From positions 1,178,001 through 1,242,000 of the forward strand of contig NC_092408.1 in the NCBI RefSeq assembly GCF_009017415.1: 64,000 bases of DNA. The letters run 5' to 3'. Below, piece after piece: positions 63,766-64,000 of the stretch. The translations under genes and the position numbers were made by a program. The first letter of the stretch is position 1; each line of letters begins with the position of its first letter. The notes under the pieces are model-generated. The model did no database searches. It was not told the origin of the DNA and saw only the letters and a list, made by a program, of their open reading frames with translations. This DNA comes from Aspergillus flavus. Lineage: Eukaryota; Ascomycota; Eurotiomycetes; Eurotiales; Aspergillaceae.

Positions 63766-64000
63766 GGTTGGTAGTAGTCAGTAGTCAGTAGCATTATTGA
63801 TGAACGGGGTCGGTGATCAAGGAGTCGGGTCATGTCACCGATCTCTGCCGTCAACGGGCGCTATTGATAAAAGAAAAGAAAGGAAAGAAGAAGAAGAATA
63901 TATTAAATCAAACCATCAATATTGTATAATTCTTCGCACACCAGAAAGATGAATATTCCAGTAAATGCTCCGCATCGGACACTAACAGCGTTGTCTTTGA
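63766..64000. other. 3' flank of the MBOAT gene
   Basis: Short AT-rich 3' region to the window end; no feature recognised. Confidence 0.35.

Noticed and set aside
1..64000. CRISPR arrays, bacterial operons, riboswitches, ribosome binding sites
   Set aside because: The DNA is fungal; no regularly spaced repeats or such elements were seen.

Overview
The window is nuclear DNA of a filamentous ascomycete, most likely Eurotiales (Aspergillus/Penicillium type). Most genes are split by introns of about 45-80 nt with GT..AG ends, two eukaryotic tRNAs are present, Zn(II)2Cys6 regulators recur, and several families (DUF3659/LEA repeats, Dal5-type MFS, DIT1-type isocyanide synthase) are typical of these fungi. 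Exon structures given here were worked out by eye from splice signals, frame and family fit. The coding lengths of the spliced models all divide by three.

Layout. (1) 1-4438: 3' part of a large RHS/YD-repeat, TcC-like gene of bacterial type with a C-terminal tip, followed by an AT-rich island. (2) 5604-17720: six-gene accessory cluster of SDR, FAD monooxygenase (Baeyer-Villiger type), Zn2Cys6 regulator, HSL-type alpha/beta hydrolase, cytochrome P450 and amidohydrolase-type decarboxylase. Every promoter region in it carries a CGG-N7-CCG palindrome, so it looks like one regulon with a self-regulated activator, although no PKS, NRPS or terpene synthase lies in the window. (3) 18535-19101: tRNA-Glu(CTC) and tRNA-Ser(AGA). 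(4) 19976-25822: a 1067-residue triple fusion of amidohydrolase, fumarylacetoacetate-hydrolase-like and alpha/beta-hydrolase modules, next to its own Zn2Cys6 regulator. (5) 25928-29406: a small cytochrome b5 protein and a dienelactone-hydrolase-like/NTF2-like fusion protein that appears to lack its catalytic residues. (6) 30114-37024: two small disordered proteins sharing a C-terminal motif, beside a large LEA/DUF3659-repeat protein. (7) 37341-45068: aromatic-acid-exporter-like membrane protein, nucleotidyltransferase-like protein, unknown protein and haloacid dehalogenase. (8) 45538-54557: four MFS transporters in a row (two Dal5-like, one DHA1 drug/H+ antiporter, one Atg22-like). (9) 55257-59238: divergent cytochrome P450 and DIT1/PvcA-type isocyanide synthase, probably served by the Atg22-like transporter. 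(10) 59622-61082: mitochondrial-type PP2C phosphatase. (11) 61396-63765: AT-rich island, a gene fragment and a wax-synthase-like MBOAT gene broken by two in-frame TAG codons.

How the genes may work together. In cluster 2 the order SDR (alcohol to ketone), Baeyer-Villiger oxygenase (ketone to ester), esterase, P450 and decarboxylase forms a coherent oxidative route, perhaps catabolic or tailoring. Four of the five enzymes have a hydrophobic terminal segment, which suggests co-location at the ER membrane. The triple fusion joins three hydrolytic activities normally used one after another in ring-cleavage catabolism. The isocyanide synthase and P450 resemble the divergent DIT1/DIT2 pair of yeast. 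All functional statements come from motif recognition and none was tested by a database search.
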